The notes under the pieces: model-generated
Databases searched by the model: none
The model's input: only the letters and a program-made list of their open reading frames with translations
What the model was told of the DNA's origin: nothing
Shown: piece by piece, positions 1-12,700 of the stretch
Layout: each line of letters begins with the position of its first letter
How positions within the stretch are numbered: position 1 is the stretch's first letter
Position numbers and translations under genes: made by a program
From: Labia minor
Lineage: Eukaryota > Arthropoda > Insecta > Dermaptera > Spongiphoridae
Length of the DNA: 64,000 bases
Assembly: GCA_963082975.1 (NCBI GenBank)
Contig: OY720346.1
Span: forward strand, 51,907,759-51,971,758
Direction of reading: 5' to 3'

Positions 1-2387
1 TAGTTCCAAAAATTACATCTGCAGTACCTTGTATGAATTTATCTGACCATATACCTGATAATTTATTTAATTTACAATTAAGTGATCCTGAATTTTACAA
101 ACCAGGAAAAATTGAAATCTTGTTAGGAGTACAAGCATTTTTAAATATTTCTACTCAAGGTGTACCAATAGAAGGGAACCCAACTGCTGTGCCTACCAAA
201 TTAGGTTGGCTAATTATGGGTACTATTAATAATGGCAAATTTAATTCGATACAACAGTCGATGTTAGTAAGTACATCCTTTGAACAGAACGAACCTTCTT
301 TAGAAAGTAGTTTAAGGGCATTCTGGGAAAGAGAGGAAGTAGATGCAATTATTCCTCCATCAGAAGAAGATATTTATTGTGAAAATTATTTTAAAGAAAT
401 CGTTACAAGAGATAAATCTGGACGATTTCAAGTTAGGTTACCCTTTCGAAATGGAATTAGACCTACATTAGGATCTACTCATCAATTGGCACTTACTAGA
501 TTAGGTAAATTAGAAACTAGATTTATACGTGATCCGGAATTTAAAAGGTTATATATGGAAAATATTAATGATTATTTAGTGCAAAATCATATGACAATAG
601 CGCCTGAATCAGTCACGTACCATATGACTCATCATGGTGTTATTAAGGAATCAAATAGCGGTAAAAAAATACGTGTTGTATTTTCACCTAATGAAAAGGA
701 TAAAGATTGTCTTAGTTTAAATAGTAGTCTTCTTGCTGGACCTAAGCTTCATAGTGATATAGGTCAAATTCTAACTATTTTTAGAATGTATAAAATTCCT
801 CTAGTCACGGATGTACAACAAATGTATCGAGAAATCCTATTACATCGCGATGATAGCAAGTATCAAAATATTTTATGGAGAGATAAGAATAAAGTAATTA
901 AATCATTTCAGATAAATAGAGTATGTTTTGGTGTGACTAGTAGCCCTTTTCTTGCTCAAAGAGTTATACAACAATTAGTCACAGAGGAGGGAAATCGATG
1001 GCCTATAGCAGCACAAATAGTTAAACAGTCTAGTTTTGTAGATGATATATTAGGGGGAGCAAATACTCTAGAGGAAACAAAGAGATTAAAAAATGAGCTC
1101 ATAAATTTATTTGCTGCTGGTGGGTTTAAATTGGGAAAATGGGCTAGTTCTCATATCGAGTTACTTCATGATGAGTCAATCCCTTTATATGAGTTACCTT
1201 CACATCCCTTACAAAATTGTAAAATATTAGGATTATGGTGGGATCCCAAGAAAGATGCTTTTAAATATAAAATTGATAATGACACATGTAATGAAACTAA
1301 AAGGAGCATTTTATCTAAAACTGCTCGAATATATGATATTAATGGATATTTGGCACCCACCACATTTATGATGAAATATTTGCTTCAACAATTATGGTCA
1401 GCTGGAAAAGAGTGGGATGAGCCCTTACCTGATGAAATATCTCGATCGTGGAGAATGATTATGGCTGAATGGCCTCAAATGGAAAAGTTACAAATACCAC
1501 GATGGATATTAGGTTATAATGTAGAAAGAATTGATTTAATTGGATTTTGTGATGGATCAACATTGGGTATGGGAGCTGTGATATACGTGCGAATTAAGAC
1601 ATTGTCCCACATCAAATGTAATTTATTAAAGGCTAAAACGCGGGTGGCTCCTTTGAGAACATGGATAATACCTAGAATAGAGTTGGGGGCAGCACACTTG
1701 GCCAGGATCGAAGCAATTTTGAACTCCCGTTATCTCTGTTCTAATTCGACTTCAACTAAGGATGATTTTAATTGTATAACACCGGGACATTTCCTGATCG
1801 GTGCTCCTTTGCTTGCTAGACCCGAATACAATGTTTTAGACATTGATCTAAATCGGTTGAGTAGATGGCAACTGGTACAAAAAATCACTCAATCATTCTG
1901 GAAAGTATGGAGTTCAAATTATCTCCATTCACTAATAAACAGACCTAAATGGTCTAAGTTAGAGACGAGGCCTTTGAATGAAGGAGATTTAGTTTTATAT
2001 TTTAATCCTGGAACTCTTGTATCACAATGGCCTCTGGGTAGAATCTCACAATTATGTCCTAGTAAAGATTCCATTGTAAGGGTAGTCAAGATAATTACTC
2101 CTTCTGGTGAGATTGTGGTGAGATCCACTCGAAGAGTGGTACCTCTACCAAAAGAATAAAGTTATTTTTTTATATATATTCATAGGAGATTCGTGTCATG
2201 AAATGTCTAATTTTAGATATCTCCTATGAATTTGTGTTAAATAAACGATATTTGTTTATTGATATAATAGTTTATAGAGTTTATTTATTTATTTTCTTCA
2301 AGATTAGTTTTTAGTTATTTTAGTTTTAAGGATAAATTATCCTTCATTATACATAGTTCAAAATTAGTTTTTTGAAGGTGGGGGGTA
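1..2387 (+). mobile_element. BEL/Pao LTR retrotransposon, 3' internal region (fossil)
   Basis: A 708-codon frame at 33-2159 reads as the Pao-type polyprotein. Reverse transcriptase lies in the first half, with the FVDD box near residue 335. The Pao hallmark LGLWWDPKKD follows near residue 400, then the KRSILSKTARIYDINGYLAP block and an RNase H-like segment (LIGFCDGSTLGMGA, near 510). The C-terminal domain typical of this clade (LSRWQLVQKITQSFW to VVPLP) occupies about the last 100 residues. A purine-rich tract at about 2374-2386 precedes the 3' LTR. The copy starts outside the window. It looks broken, shorter than a complete element, with at least one break. Its 5' LTR is not visible, so it cannot be dated. 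Confidence 0.9.
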
Positions 2388-2655
2388 TGTTGGATTAAAT
2401 TGTATGTCCCATGGGGTGGGGAGGGACAGAGTCTAGTTTCTCCTCTCCTATCCTTGTGTCCCCACCTTCACACACACACTTCAACACAAGTTGTGAAACC
2501 ATCAACATCGAAATATATGCGTTACCCCTTTATCACCGGTGCACCGCCAGGATACACAAGACAAAACCTACTTACTCCAAGATCTCACCCTAAAGGTACA
2601 GTCCACTGCATCCTATATTCAAATCCTCAAAATTCACCCCTACTTATCCCCAACA
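2388..2655 (+). repeat. 3' LTR of the BEL/Pao element
   Basis: The segment opens with TGTTGG and closes with CCAACA, a perfect 6-bp terminal inverted repeat. It starts directly after the polypurine tract, as a 3' LTR should. At 268 bp it is a short LTR. The target duplication cannot be tested because the 5' end lies outside the window. Confidence 0.8.
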
Positions 2656-2675
2656 ATATTATTATTTAATATGGT

Positions 2676-3690
2676 ATATCTATCTATCTATGTGGCTCAA
2701 AGATACTCGAAAGTTCTTGGCCGCAACAACCACATTTCTCCAAGTGTCCCTATCCTGAGCCCCTGTTCCATCTCTCTTACGTCCCTTCATACGCGTCATT
2801 GGTTTTCCAAGCGGACGTTTTCCAATCGGTCTCCCCACCAATATCTTTTTCCTCTCCCATTCTAGCCACGTGTCCTGCCTATCGCAGCCTTTTCCCTTTT
2901 ATAACCCTAACTATTTCTGAAGATGCAGAGAGGCCATGCAATTTCTTGTTATGCAGTCTTCCCCATTCCCCGGTGACCTCATCTTTCTTTGGCCAATAAA
3001 TGCAGGGAAGAATCCTATACTACTATACTCTGAATCTACTCTCATCTCCCGGGGTCATAGTCCATGCCTCCCACCCATATAATGCAACAGGCAAAATAAT
3101 TTTTTTATATATTCCCTTTGATAATAATTTTGAAGATATAAGCCACTTTATTGCAAGATAACAGGCGTTTCCCGATTGCAACCCCGATTTAAATTCTTCT
3201 CAAATATTATTATCCTTCGTGATTAAATTCAATTTTTCTACATATTCAAATTCTACATTTTGTATCTTAAGATTTTGTATGTTAATACTCTTCCTCTTTG
3301 TTACTAAATATTTTTTCTTATCCCTATTAATTTCAAACCTCCATTAATTTTTCCTCGCTATCTGCAATTGCAATTTCCTAATCTCCTATTATATTTAAGT
3401 CGTCTGGGTAACCTAACATTTTACAATTGATTTCTTCATCTTATTCTTTCTTTACTACCTTCAAGACAAATTTGAAGATCAAAATTTGAAAAAGTTTATG
3501 CTGATCTATATTGAGTCATGTGTATGTTTTACTAAAGTCTACAAATAATTAGTGAACAGAAATATTGAATTCGCGGTTTTTTTCCTATTATCTGTCATAA
3601 TTTAAATATCTTAATTAATGTTGATCGATTTGGCCTGAACCCGCAATGATATCTCCTAATATTTCCTCCGCCTATGGTTCTTAAGTATTT
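2676..3690 (-). mobile_element. LINE, 5'-truncated copy (3' end with GATA-type tail)
   Basis: On the minus strand the RT block with CGFRPNRST is readable near 3640-3670. Downstream come the C-terminal region ending in AGHVARMGE-like sequence and the tail AAGNFRVP-like sequence, and the element closes at 2676-2695 in a (GATA)n run. The frame is interrupted repeatedly, so this is a dead copy. The same 3' region recurs at 5385, 12620, 14820, 24770, 40120 and 53945. The motif set suggests an RTE-like non-LTR clade, but the clade is not settled here. It lies only about 20 bp beyond the BEL/Pao LTR. Confidence 0.8.
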
Positions 3691-4520
3691 TCTATGTTAT
3701 AATAGTGAAATAGAGTATAATATTTCTTGATCATTACATTTTGATATTTTATTTTCATTGCTAGATTATTATTGAATATTTTTAATTATAATGAAACTTG
3801 AGAAAATGCAAAAATAGAGACTTGAGACAATATATAAAAATTAACGGTATAAAACTATAGATAAATTACCAATATATACATTCATTAATAGTATTAATTT
3901 AAATTAATTGATTTATTTGTTTTTTTTATTATTAAGTTCAATTATTAATTTTTTTAGATCATAGTTATTTTCCTCCCTTAAAAGAAACTTATCTAATTCT
4001 GTGGTGCTAGGGGATTTGAAAATTATTAGTCGCAATATGAAGATTTCGCTTACAGTTTCTGTCATGTCCGACCTCCGTCCGCTTCTCTTAATCATGTGAT
4101 CTATATATTTAATTTTTTTGATTCATTGTAATAAAATTTAAACAAATAAAAATTTTCACTTTGTTAATTTATATAAATTTCAATTTACACTGATTGTGAG
4201 TGATACGCTTTGCCAATACTCTGAATAATTTGTGTATAGAAATATTGAATGTTCTTAGCGAGATTTTTTAACCTTCCACTTTCAAATAGAAAAGAAGAAA
4301 TATTCAAATATATAGAAAGAATAAATAAAAATTAAGTTAATATAAATATGATCTAAATATTTTATTAAATTAATTAAAATGGGAACTTTTAGAATAAATG
4401 ATTTAATTGAATTGATATTTAAATACTTAAATATTAGAATTTTTAAAATAAAAAGTGAAATATTATAATAATTCTTTGATTGGGAATGGCTATGATAATT
4501 CATTGTTTAAAATGTTTCCG
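3691..4520. other. AT-rich intergenic DNA
   Basis: Strongly AT-rich, with no convincing coding frame. Short open frames on the minus strand have no recognisable motif and AT-driven composition. Confidence 0.5.
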
Positions 4521-4524
4521 CTAG

Positions 4525-4873
4525 TGCCAGTGGGCCACGCCAGGCTCTTGAATGAACAACACGGAGAATTATATAAACTTTAAAAAATTAATTTCTGCGG
4601 TTATTGTTGACATATAAATAAAATTTATAGCCTATGTTACTCTAGGGGAATATAAGAATATTGTGATGTAATTTCAAAGAAATCGGTTCAGCCAATTCTG
4701 AGTCTATAAAATAGTAATTTTCCGGACAGACAGACCGACAGACAGACAGACAGACAGACATGAAAAATTCTAAAGTCACTTTTGGATTCTAGAGGTCATG
4801 AAACGCGAAGATATGCAAAAATTTTTAAATTCTGAGCAATGTGCAGACAAAAACCTTTTTTTATATATATAGA
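4525..4873 (-). mobile_element. Helitron-like element, non-autonomous
   Basis: Read on the minus strand it begins A|TCTATATATATAAAAAAAGG, a typical Helitron 5' terminus. It contains a (GACA)n-type core at about 4727-4760 and ends near CACTAG at about 4525, preceded by a GC-rich segment with GTGGCCCAC. The 5' end is convincing. The 3' end is inferred from the CTAG. Confidence 0.55.
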
Positions 4874-5384
4874 TTATTTTGAAAGCATAAATTTACTTGT
4901 TAGGAAATGTTTAAATAAATTAATAACAAAATAAGAGTGTCAATTTGTTATGGGATGACTAAACTTGATTTCTACACAGCCAAGTCACTTTGTATGACCT
5001 ATAAATAGAAATATTCTAATATATTGAAAAAAAAATTGCCATTGATTCAAATTATTATATGATTATTTATTTACATTACTTAAATTTTAATTATAAATAT
5101 TAGTTTTATGTAAATTAAACTTATTATTATTATATTATATAAATAGAATTTTATACTTTTATTTTGTTTCAATCAGTATTTATACAATATTAAAACCTTA
5201 TTTTGTTTTCTTCTTTTTTTAAAATTTATCGGAAAATTGTTTCTATCATTAATAATATATATTGATAAACAATATTACTTAATACTCTTTAACTCTTCCT
5301 TATAATTTGAAAATCACTAAGTATTCAATATAAATTTAACATTATTATAAATTAAATATATATATATATAATATTTGTTAATAT
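4874..5384. other. AT-rich spacer
   Basis: Nothing recognisable beyond short A/T runs and an AT dinucleotide stretch near 5356. Confidence 0.4.
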
Positions 5385-5630
5385 TATGCTAGAATGGGAG
5401 AAGATAGAATGGCGAAAAATATATTGGTAGGGAGACCGAGTGGGAAACGTCCACTTGGAAGACCAAGGAAACGGCGGGTGGATAATGTGGGAAAGGATGT
5501 GAGAGAGATGGGAGAGGATAGGGACTAGAAGGTTGTGGCTCAGAATAGGAATACTTGGAGGGGTGTGGTTGCTGCGGCCAAGAACTTTCGAGTTCCGTAG
5601 AGTCACAGAGATAGATAGATAGATTTGTTA
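5385..5630 (+). mobile_element. LINE 3'-end fragment
   Basis: Plus-strand copy of the LINE 3' end. It encodes the ARMGE / GKRPLGRPRKR-like region, then the AAAKNFRVP-like C terminus, and ends in (GATA)n. It is severely 5'-truncated, as expected of incomplete target-primed reverse transcription. Confidence 0.75.
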
Positions 5631-6299
5631 ATTTAAATTTAAGTACTGAGTACTGATTATATTTTAATGGTTTTTATAGGTCATAAAATGAAGGAACTAA
5701 CCCCCCTACCTCAGCCATTATTTTTGAAAATCTAAGTCCTTCTAATTTGCAAAAAACTAGATAGAACAATTCTCCTCCTTATAAATGTAATTATATTGTT
5801 TAATTAAAACTTTATCTAATTGTATATTATATATTACTAGTTATAGAACTGTTGTATTACTAAATTGTATTTTAACATTTAATTTTAAAAATTATTTTTT
5901 TAAATATAAATGATATTTTTTTATTCAATTCACATATGATTGATTATTTATATTAAAATTCATAAATTTAAATATTTTATAAATTTATATATTAAACATT
6001 CATATTAATTGAATGAAAACAAAACTTATTTATAATTTTTTTTTGTATATCATTAAATCTTCAAAATTTGTCGAAAAAATTTTAATTTAATTAATATACT
6101 TTAATATTTATACCACTTTCACCTTCGAGATTTAAAATGTTAATTAAAATGAAAAAAAATTAAACAATAAGAAAGAAAATTTATAACATTAATTATAATT
6201 AATATTATCCGCTTCCAAATAAAAACCCAAAACATTTCAAGATTTTTGAAATAGATATTGATAATACATATTAATAATGCATCACCTTTGCTCAAATAG
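5631..6299. other. AT-rich DNA upstream of the first visible LHFPL exon
   Basis: No exon encoding the expected first LHFPL transmembrane helix could be found here or further left, so the gene's 5' exon(s) are probably outside the window. Confidence 0.4.
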
Positions 6300-6461
6300 A
6301 GCGGTCGGGGAACCGGGATAAATTACCCCAAATGGGGTAGAAATGAAACTTTTGTGAGTAAAAAGTATATATTTTTAATTTGCTATTTTATAAACCATGT
6401 GGTAATATCAACTTACACAAAAATATTTGGGGGTAATGATTAAAAAAGTTCTCCGACTGCT
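6300..6461. mobile_element. 162-bp MITE with 10-bp target duplication
   Basis: Ends are AGCGGTCGGGGAAC and GTTCTCCGACTGCT, a 14-bp inverted repeat with two mismatches. It is flanked on both sides by GCTCAAATAG (6290-6299 and 6462-6471). A 9-11-bp duplication points to a Mutator-like origin. It lies about 110 bp upstream of an LHFPL exon. Confidence 0.75.
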
Positions 6462-6572
6462 GCTCAAATAGGACAATATAAAAATACCTCCTCTAGGATA
6501 TTTACAGTTATGTTATTCTTTTATGCTGATTCTCATTCTGAATATTAATTATTGAATATTGTGTGATTTCAG

Positions 6573-6767
6573 TTTGCATAGCTGATCAGTGTCGAGGATC
6601 CGTAGGCGATCTACAGAATCAATTGACAACCGCTGGTACTGCAGCAGCACTTCTCGTAGCATCCTCCGTGGTTCTCTCCATTCTTGCTGTCCTTGCTATG
6701 ATTCTCATGTTTTTTTGTAAATCCACAACTGTTATTCATATCTGTGGATGGCTTCAAGTTGCCTCAG
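6573..6767 (+). CDS. LHFPL exon: extracellular loop and second helix
   Basis: The acceptor is TTTCAG and the donor CAG|GTAAAT. The exon enters with two bases of a split codon and leaves in phase 1. It encodes 64 whole codons from CIADQCRGSVG to GWLQVAS. GC content is well above the flanking introns. Confidence 0.88.
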
Positions 6768-9700
6768 GTAAATTATACGTATTAATACGTCCATAAAATA
6801 AATTTATTCTTTTTAAAATTCCATTAATGAACGAGGTGGACAATAAATAGGATTGAATTGAATCTTATGAAAGAGGACAGTTGGAGGAATGTTGTTACTG
6901 TGAACAAGAACTTTCAAGTTTCTTACTATTCCATATATAAATTAACTAACGATAGGTATACATATACATATATATATATTCATTGCATCTATAAAATATA
7001 TTAAAATAAATTTAGGAAAATTTCTATAAAAAATAATTATTTATTATTTTTTATTATAATAATAATAAAATTAATTAATTAATTAAATTAATAATATTAA
7101 TTTAGAGATATGATGTTATTTGGCTTAGGACACAAGCATATCAAATGTAATTTTCGTTTGTTTTAAATTTCATTTATCCTTTGAATGGGAAAGAAAAAAA
7201 AATTAAATCAAGATTAAAGTAAAAGAAATCCACATAGATAACACATCTGGCTAACGACTGAGAACCGTTTATTATTGTTACTTCAACTAGAAAGTAGAAA
7301 TGCAATCTAATAAATGAAAAAATTTTAATTTTAATTATTCTGAAAAAAATACATGTGAGGGGTGTAAATAATAATAATAAAATAATTTGATTTAATAGAT
7401 TTGACCGAAGGCACTCGTTAAAATATTTTATTTTATATTTTTCTTAGAAATTAAATAAATAAATTTAATAATTAGTTATATAAACTTAATCACAGTGAAA
7501 AAACCTGTCTCTTTGTTTATACATCCTATGAAAGTACAGCGCCAATCCATTTGACTGCCGACTAAGTGGGGTAAAAGTGTTCTATGATCAGAAGCACGGG
7601 TTATTTCAATCTTTTTCTTGATTTTTTTGATCGGAGGCACTACTTTCCATTTTTGTTCCCAGAGGATGGGTGAACTCCATTCTAGAGATCTTAGCTAAAG
7701 AAAATCCCTAGCTAAACATAATATATTATATATATATACATATTAAATAATTTATATTTTCAAAATGAATGCAATATCCACTTTTGGATAGGTTTACTTG
7801 GATCGGTGTCACTCCTCCGCTCCTAGATTATCACTTAATGTCAATTTTATATAAAAATAATAAAAGATAAAAAACTCAGAGCAAATTTATTTAAAATTTT
7901 ATCTTATTAAAGTTGTATATTTATCTTTATATTTTATTTTTGTACCCTTTTTAAAATTATTTATTTTAAGGTCAGGCCTCGACCCCATTAGTCACACAAG
8001 ATGACTTATTTGTATCTTGATGAGGGTCTCATGTTAACCAAATTCATATTAATGAATAAAATATTTTTATATAATATATAATTTATAAAATATTATACAT
8101 TAATTAGACGCAATGTCAAATGTCATGTTCATTGTTTTCTTTTTAATGTGTTCCTGAACTTTTTACTATCTCGATAGAGATAGTATTGCGATCACGAAAA
8201 TTTTCGATGTCGAGATTTTGATGTTTTAATACGTTTTGAAGGTCCCTGGGTCATTTTCACTAAGGTTGAGGAAAAATATCTGTGTATGTGTGTGTGTATG
8301 TGGACAAGAATACACAAAAACGCTCTGAGCTAGAATAAGAAATTTGAGAAATGTAGCTCTTTTGGAAGAGGGACATTACCTACCAAGTTTTGATTTTTTT
8401 CTCTAAAAATAAAGATATATGTTTGATGGTTTTTCACATGATTAAAAATTGTATAAAACTGCTATATATAGAATTTCAGCTTGATTGAATCGCTGAATAC
8501 CGGAATTATTTTTTAACACTGCAAATCACGCTCCAGCAGGTGTCGAGTGCCATCTACAACGAGCCAAATACTCACTGAATTAATAAATATTATTTATTAA
8601 TTTTAATTTATATTTATAATTAATTAAATTTAATTTAAATATAATATATTATAATTAATCCAATTCAAATTTGCGAGATAGTCGAGTGGCGACACACTTA
8701 TCTAAATTAAATAGTTAGCTGAAATTTTTAACTTTGCATTTTTAATTGCTATTTCAGTGGTATTAATTAATTTTCGAATGTTCGGATTAATTTGACTCTC
8801 GACATACTATTAATACGATTCTCATTTTTTTCTTTCACTAAATTAAAAATTGTTAAAATGTCAAATTATTCTAAACTTCATACAAATAAAATTATATTTT
8901 CTATTTAATATTTTTTATATTGATTAATGTATAATATAATATGATTTTTATTCTATTGTATTGAAATTTGTTGAAAATTGTTTATTGTTTATCATTAAAT
9001 GATTAATATAATATTTCAGCTGCGTGCTTGACTGCTGCTTGTATCACATTTCCCGTTGGATGGGACGCGCCTGAAATTAAACAAATATGCGGGACATCGA
9101 GTGCCCGTTTCCAACCGGGTGATTGCGTTCCTCGGTGGCCCTTTTTACTTGCCATTATCGGTTGTCTTGACGCCATCATGCTTTCTGCCCTCGCTTTTAT
9201 TCTTGCAACAAGACATGTACGATTAAAGGTAAAAAAAATATTCCATTTTTTTTCTAATATTTGATATAATCTGTATAAAGTGCTTTGATTTTAAATAATT
9301 TAATAAATTTTAACAATATTAAATATTATTTCTTTAATGCTATTGTTATAACAAATTCTGATAAGGTTTATGACTAGGATGACCATATTGCCTGTGACAA
9401 AAACCGGACATTGTAATTTCAAAACCGGGACAGTGTTATAAAATAAAGAATTTAGAATTAGACAACAAAAAAGTTACAAAAAAAAAGATTATAATAAATA
9501 TAATAACTTCTAATTCTCAACTTTTCAAATATTATGTATTCATAATTAAGTAAAATGATCAAAAAAAATGATTTTTTATAAATATGCTATTCTACAATCG
9601 ATTATACCCATTTTTAATTTTTAGTATAGTTTGTTGAAAACGGAACAAAATTGACATTCTTATTAAAACAACGGTTCGGTGAAAAAATTTGAAAAAAACA

Positions 9701-12700
9701 GTAGTTTCCCGTTCAAAGGGGTACATATGGTCGCCCTATTTATTGTAAATTTAAAACGGATAAGAAATCAAAATTTTCCTATAAGAGCACATGTTATAGT
9801 ATTTTGAATATTTTTAAAAAATATTGATTTCATTTAATTTTTCAATATTATTCTTTAAATCAAAATTTTAAAAAATTATTTCTTACAAGATTTTATATTA
9901 ATTTTGTTTAAATATATTTGAAAATTACAATAGATATATTTCTTGAAATGAATCTGGTGCTACTTGTGAAATAAATATATGTGCCACTCAGAAGCCAAAC
10001 CTATTAACTCCAATTTTTAAAATTTTGCTAATAAGGTAATGTAATGTAATGTAATCTGCAACATATGAAGTGAATATTGAACTTGATAATCTTAATATTT
10101 TTCGAAGCAATATACATTTTTCTGTTATTAATAACTCTAAATTTCCTACAAGCTGTGAACTTTGGGCTTAATTTTCTCAGTTTGTTTATCTGTGGAGTTA
10201 ATCGCTTTGGCTTCTGTGTGGTACATCTTATATATAAAACTAGCTGCTCCGAGCGCCTTCCAGGCGCTCTTCACACCTAGACGGGGGCTCCGCCCCCTGT
10301 ACCCCCGAGAGATACATGGTATTTGGTTGAAAGTCTGTATGTAAAAGGTTTTCATCCATTTTGTTTCAATCAGTATAAGTAGATAAGACATATATTTGTT
10401 TTCTTGGAAAATATATTTTAATTTAATCAACAACAAATTTTCCTAGTATAATAAGTAAGATTTATTGACTATTTCATATTATTATTTATATATCTTATAA
10501 ATAAAAATGACTTTCGTAATTGCATCACTCAATAACGCCTGGACCAATTTTGACAATTCTTTTTTTAAAATGTTCGTTGAAGTCCAAGGATGGTTTTTCC
10601 GGCGAGAAAAAATCGAATAATTGTCGGGAAAACCCTAAAAACAGCCCTTTTCTTTACATTTTCTTATTGATGACGTCACAGCAAGGGAGGACGAACATTT
10701 GGAATAAAAGTTGTGCCTATCTAACCTCCCTACCACTCCGAGAAATTCTCACAAAAAATGTTTATAATATTTTTACTTATTAAATCAAACTAAATATTAT
10801 TTTTTATTTCAATATTTTTAATGTTAATACAATAATTTTTATTTTATAATTTTTAATGTTAATACAATAATTTTTATTTTATAATCTATAAAATAATTTA
10901 ATTATTTTAAAAAACGGCGGTCTTCATTTTTTTTACTCTCTACTGACTGTGACTGTAAGGATGCTCTGTGCTGTGAATCCCTTCCTTCTCAGTGTCGAAT
11001 AGAAATAGATGATATTACTTGGATAAATAATAATAAGATAATTAATTAATTTTATCAAATAAATATCTAATTATTTTCAGGTAATTTTATATATATTTTA
11101 ATATTATTATTATAGTTTTAATTTTTTTAAGTAATTTCTTTTTATTTTAATTTTTATATTTAAGCTAAATATCATTTAATATTTTTTAAATTTAATAATT
11201 TAATTAAATACATTTGTTTAAAATTGTTTTTCATAATATCAATTAGTTTTAATTTCTATTTAAAACGTTTTATTTATTTAATTTAATTTTATTTATTTTT
11301 TGATCATATTATTTGTATTTTTATATTAATAATTGTTTTTTTTTAGATAATTTAAAACATTTCAATTGCCTTTTTTACTTGATTAATTTTGAATTTTGAT
11401 TTTATTTATTTATTTACTTAAAAATTTAATTTTATTAAATAAATATCTAATTATTTTCAGGTAAGTTTATATATTTTTTATTTTTTAATCTCATTATGCT
11501 AGCTAAAATTGTTTGTTTGTATTATTGAGGACCCCAGTTCAATTCATTTTAATCAGATTGATGCAATGATGCAAAATTTAATAATTGTAATAAATTTCTA
11601 TCTTGAAAATTGTTACATATTATTTAGGATATTATAAAAACAATTTCTTTCTTTAATTAATATTCATTTAAAATGATAATTAAAGAATATCTTATTCAAA
11701 ATAAACTATTGAATAAATATGATCTAATATTATTAAATCTTATCTTATAATATCTCTCTTATAATCTTATCTCTTATAAATCTTTTATTTTTATTTTGTT
11801 TACTTTGTTTTTTACCGACCGACGATAGTAAGGGAGGTATTGTTTTCACACCAAATTTCACATGTGGAGATTTTTACATATCTCCACGAATCATGCATTT
11901 TCTTAACAGAAAAAAGTATTTTTAGCATCATGTCTGTCCGTGCGTCCGTCCGTCCTTCCGTCTGTCCGTATAGATGTGTACAGCCTGAACGGCTCAACGG
12001 ATTTTGATGAAATTTGGTATATTTACTTAATGCATCAGAGGGATGAATTGATCAACTTTTGGTGCAAATCCGGAAACCGGAAGTGGTAGTATTAGCGATC
12101 GACGATAGGATGGGAAGGGTTATTTTCACACCAAATTTCACATGAGGAGATATTTTTACATATCATCACGAATGTATTGGTTTTATCCTCGGGAAAAATC
12201 ATCTTCATTATGTTTTTCTTAATTTAAAATTATATGACGTCACCCAGCCCTTCATGACGTCACAGCCTCCGTATTATGATCACGGGCAACGCCGGCTACT
12301 TCAGCTATATATTATAAATAAAATAAAATTAAAAATATTTATGTTCTATGCCTATCTGTTTTTTATTACATTAATAGATATATTAAAATTATTTGAAATT
12401 GTTTCTGTAGCTGGAAATTAATTTATTTCAAACCGTCCGTCGGTTCGGAACTGGCCACAGGTCAACTTATTTTTAAATAAATTAATAACATTTAAAGTAG
12501 CATAAAAAAATAATCGAGGCAGGAAAAGTGATGGGGTTTGAAATTAATAGTGATAATGCAAAATATAATTAGTATCAGAGCGAATAATACTTGCAAAGAA
12601 TTTAAATCGAGGTTGCAATCGGGAAATTATTATCAAAGGGGATCAAAATTAAAATATATAAAACAATTATTTTTTCTGTTGTATTATATGGGTGGGAGGT

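Noticed and set aside
10077-10436. Several overlapping frames of 60-96 codons
   Set aside because: They cross the borders of MITE-G and a Helitron terminus and overlap each other on both strands.
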